Assembly (NCBI RefSeq): GCF_000317835.1
Contig: NC_019793.1
Coordinates: forward strand, 3,817,840-3,881,839
Source: Deinococcus peraridilitoris DSM 19664
GTDB lineage: Bacteria; Deinococcota; Deinococci; Deinococcales; Deinococcaceae
DNA: 64,000 nucleotides
Reading direction: 5' to 3'
The position numbers and the translations under genes are program-made. This document shows, one piece after another, positions 59,220 to 64,000 of this stretch (the first letter of the stretch is position 1; every line of letters starts with the position of its first letter). The notes under the pieces were generated by a model that did no database searches, was not told the origin of the DNA, and saw only the letters and a list, made by a program, of their open reading frames with translations.

Positions 59220-59644
59220 GTGAAAACCTACGTACCCAAGGAAACAGAACAGAACTGGATTCTGGTGGATGCCGCAGGCATTCCACTGGGTCGCCTCGCG
59301 ACGCTGATCGCTTCGCGCATTCGCGGCAAGCACCGCCCCGACTTCACCCCGAACATTGCCCAGGGTGACTACGTGGTGGTCCTCAACGCCGACAAGGTCG
59401 TCCTGACCGGTGGCAAACTGGATACCAAAGTGTACACCCGCTACACCGGTTACCAGGGCGGGCTCAAGACCGAAACGGCGCGTGTGGCCCTTGCCAAGCA
59501 CCCCGAGCGCGTTATCGAGCACGCCGTGTTCGGCATGCTGCCCAAAGGCCGCCTTGGCCGCACCCTGCACACCCGTCTGAAAGTCTACGCCGGTGAGCAG
59601 CACCCCCACACCGCCCAACAGCCCCAGAGACTCGAGGTCAAGTG

Positions 59645-59645
<1 letters not shown>
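59220..59645 (+). CDS. rplM: 50S ribosomal protein L13
   Basis: 141 residues. [40 protein letters not shown] core by position, and [12 protein letters not shown] are L13 hallmarks. It starts at GTG 59220 with CGGAGA upstream. It overlaps rpsI by one base (TGATG), the universal L13-S9 pairing. Confidence 0.97.
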
Positions 59646-60037
<392 letters not shown>

Positions 60038-60050
60038 AGCTCGTCTGTAC

Positions 60051-60082
60051 AGAAGCGCGCCCGGCAAGCCGGGCGCGCTTCT
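60051..60082 (+). terminator. Terminator hairpin after rpsI
   Basis: A perfect 14-bp stem AGAAGCGCGCCCGG / CCGGGCGCGCTTCT with loop CAAG. No U-run follows. Confidence 0.65.
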
Positions 60083-60127
60083 CGCGGTATGGAGGCAGTT
60101 CCAGCAACGACCAGCCGCGTGAAACAC

Positions 60128-60133
60128 TACACT
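60128..60133 (+). promoter_or_regulatory. Leaderless -10 box of the DCC-family gene (TACACT)
   Basis: TACACT ends 6 nt before GTG 60140. Confidence 0.5.
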
Positions 60134-60139
60134 GTCAGC

Positions 60140-60535
60140 GTGAAAGCGGTAGTGCTGTTCGACGGCGTCTGTAACCTCTGCCACGCCAGCGTGCAGTTTC
60201 TGCTGCGCCGCGACGTGCGGGGTGAATTGCGCTTTGCCTCGCTGCAGTCACGCGTCGGCCGGGAACTGCTCGCTTGCCATGGCGTGGCAGCTGACCTGCA
60301 CAGCGTCGTGCTGATCGACCACGGGCAGGCTTACCAGGAAAGCGACGCGGTGGTGCACCTCGCGCGCCGACTTCCCTTTCCCTGGCGGCTGGCTTGGGGG
60401 CTGAGGGTCATTCCACGCCCGCTCCGCGATGCTGTCTACCGACTGGTCGCGGCCCATCGCTACCGGATCTTTGGCCGCACCGAGCGCTGTCTCGTACCCG
60501 AGGCGAACTGGCATGACCGTTTCCTGAATGACTGA
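60140..60535 (+). CDS. DCC-family thiol-disulfide oxidoreductase
   Basis: 131 residues. FDGVCNLCHASVQFLL holds the Asp-Gly-x-Cys-x-x-Cys motif near the N-terminus; RRDVRGELRFASLQS and IFGRTERCLVP are family features. The thioredoxin-like fold suggests a disulfide role; substrate unknown. GTG 60140 is preferred to ATG 60089 because a -10 lies 6 nt upstream and the ATG abuts the rpsI terminator. Confidence 0.85.
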   Translation: MKAVVLFDGVCNLCHASVQFLLRRDVRGELRFASLQSRVGRELLACHGVAADLHSVVLIDHGQAYQESDAVVHLARRLPFPWRLAWGLRVIPRPLRDAVYRLVAAHRYRIFGRTERCLVPEANWHDRFLND

Positions 60536-60690
60536 TCCCGAAACACTCCGTGCGTACCGGAATGTCTCCGCGTGCAAAGCCAGACCTGCCCAGGCGACAG
60601 GGTATCCTTCGAAGAGCGAAAAAGAGCAACACACGGACTGCGCGAAAGATTCGCCGCAGAGCGCACTCCGTAATGCCTTCGGGGAGCCGA

Positions 60691-61656
60691 TCAGAGCGGC
60701 GGGGAATCCGGCTCCAGCTCGAACGGCGCCCGAAGGCCTTGCTCGGCCGTCTCGCGCGCCACCTGGGGTATGAACGACAACGCCAGGGCCGCCTGATAAG
60801 CGCGCCGGGCTGCTTCACGCTCGCCCAACGCGTCACGCACCTGACCCAGTCGGGCCAGCACCAGTCCGGGCAGTGACCGCGGATGGTCCACCACCGCGTG
60901 CGCAGCTCCTTCCAACAGATCGCGGGCACTGGCAAGATCGCCCACCGCGAGATAGATGTTGGCGGCAGCATATTGCAGTTCGGCTTTGGGCGTGATCATG
61001 TCACCGCCTTCACGCAGCAGCGCGGCGACCAGGGCCTCCAGGTCGTCGCCCTCTTCCAGACGCAGGGCCCGGTCGGCCAGCGCCCGCACGCGCGAACGCT
61101 CGCCGGGAGCGAACGCCGAGACATCCGGCAGACGCGCAATATCCAGCAAATCGGGCACGTCATCCAGCGAGGCAAAGACGACTCCCTGAAGACCTGCGAG
61201 CTGTCCCCGCAGACCGGACAGTCGTCGCCCACGGTGCGCGTTGCCCGGGCCCTCTCCCAGCACTTCACGCCGGCCCGCATGATACTCGCCTACGATTCCC
61301 AGCAGTTCCGGACTGGTCACCCGTTGAGCGGTCATTGGGACGCTCAGGGCGGCGCGCAACGTTTCGTCGAGCCGGGCTGCGGCGCGCAAACGCTCACGGC
61401 CCTGCGGATACTGACTCAGAAACTCGGGAAAGAGCGTGGCCTCGTCCTCGGCCCAGCGCCAATCGGAAGTCAGGTCATGTATCTCTATCCCGGCAGCGCC
61501 AAAGGCGTCGCGCGCCGGATGCTCGGGATCGGCGGCGCTGATCCAGTACACCGACCTCGCCGCCCACCCGTTCAGGAGCTCCACCAGGGTTGCCGAATTG
61601 TATTGAGGCGAGAGGCGCAGCAGGTCACCGATGTCGGGAAGCACGGTCAGGTTCAC
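60691..61656 (-). CDS. TPR-like protein of unknown function
   Basis: 321 residues. Residues about 235-305 read as two TPR-like helix pairs (AELQYAAANIYLAVGDLASARDLLE and LARLGQVRDALGEREAARRAYQAALAL). The N-terminal part (SPQYNSATLVELLNGWAARSVYWIS, DPEHPARDAFGAAGIEI) is not recognised. No signal peptide or membrane segment, so probably cytosolic. Upstream in the same direction lies relA, 93 nt away, but no functional link can be read. Confidence 0.65.
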   Translation of the reverse strand: MNLTVLPDIGDLLRLSPQYNSATLVELLNGWAARSVYWISAADPEHPARDAFGAAGIEIHDLTSDWRWAEDEATLFPEFLSQYPQGRERLRAAARLDETLRAALSVPMTAQRVTSPELLGIVGEYHAGRREVLGEGPGNAHRGRRLSGLRGQLAGLQGVVFASLDDVPDLLDIARLPDVSAFAPGERSRVRALADRALRLEEGDDLEALVAALLREGGDMITPKAELQYAAANIYLAVGDLASARDLLEGAAHAVVDHPRSLPGLVLARLGQVRDALGEREAARRAYQAALALSFIPQVARETAEQGLRAPFELEPDSPPL

Positions 61657-61749
61657 AGGGCACGTCCTTCGGGGCTCAGGATAGGGTACCGCCGGGCACA
61701 GCAGCGGTCTGCACGGGCGCGACGGAAAGCTCCCGACCGCCCGGCCCGC

Positions 61750-63990
<2,241 letters not shown>

Positions 63991-64000
63991 CAGCTGCTCG

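Overview
The window looks like a piece of a Deinococcus chromosome (Deinococcales; species not identifiable from sequence alone). The evidence is high G+C coding sequence; a Thermus/Deinococcus-type homoisocitrate dehydrogenase for lysine synthesis by the alpha-aminoadipate route; a sufC-sufB-sufD order with no other suf genes in view; a pilMNOPQ cluster followed by shikimate genes; and many genes whose start codon lies only 5-8 nt after a TANNNT -10 box with no ribosome site, the leaderless layout documented in Deinococcus.

Layout. 1-2.2 kb: a cut-off GAF histidine kinase converging on a CheY-like regulator. 2.2-6.75 kb: a scarred accessory island. It holds a broken IS630-family element, a tandem-HxlR regulator divergent from two oxidoreductase genes, a second copy of the IS right end, a serine-recombinase tail, and a 141-bp MITE-like element abutting ftsY. 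6.7-11.1 kb: ftsY, two paralogous secreted META-domain proteins, gltX and a GntR/UTRA regulator. 11.1-12.1 kb: mostly decayed DNA with a heavy-metal-ATPase HMA remnant. 12.1-16.2 kb: a Rieske ferredoxin and the sufCBD operon with an IscR-like operator. 16.4-20.2 kb: a TolQ/TolR/proline-rich TonB-like envelope operon and a secreted protein. 20.3-25.4 kb: coaX, dnaJ, prs, a DUF2243 membrane protein and an alpha/beta hydrolase. 25.4-34.7 kb: acyl-CoA dehydrogenase, a LacI-controlled sugar locus (oxidoreductase plus TIM-barrel epimerase), thiolase and a HAD/ECH fusion. 35-46 kb: S41 protease, FAH-family hydrolase, class-III aminotransferase, citrate synthase, mutS2, a polysaccharide deacetylase with a beta-rich C-terminus, psd and a GCS2 ligase. 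46-49.8 kb: a PIG-L deacetylase, a MnmC function split over two genes, and homoisocitrate dehydrogenase. 49.9-59 kb: pilMNOPQ then aroC-aroK-aroB-aroQ. 59.1-64 kb: rplM-rpsI, a DCC thiol oxidoreductase, an unrecognised TPR-like protein and relA/spoT.

How the parts work together. Most genes are housekeeping: Fe-S assembly, translation, shikimate pathway, stringent response, beta-oxidation. The more unusual content is the IS630-bounded HxlR cassette, the MITE-like element that supplies stop codons to both neighbours, the Tol/Ton-like operon with a non-canonical C-terminal domain, the deacetylase with a barrel-like tail, and the leaderless promoter pattern. I found no CRISPR array, tRNA, rRNA, prophage or obvious defence system.
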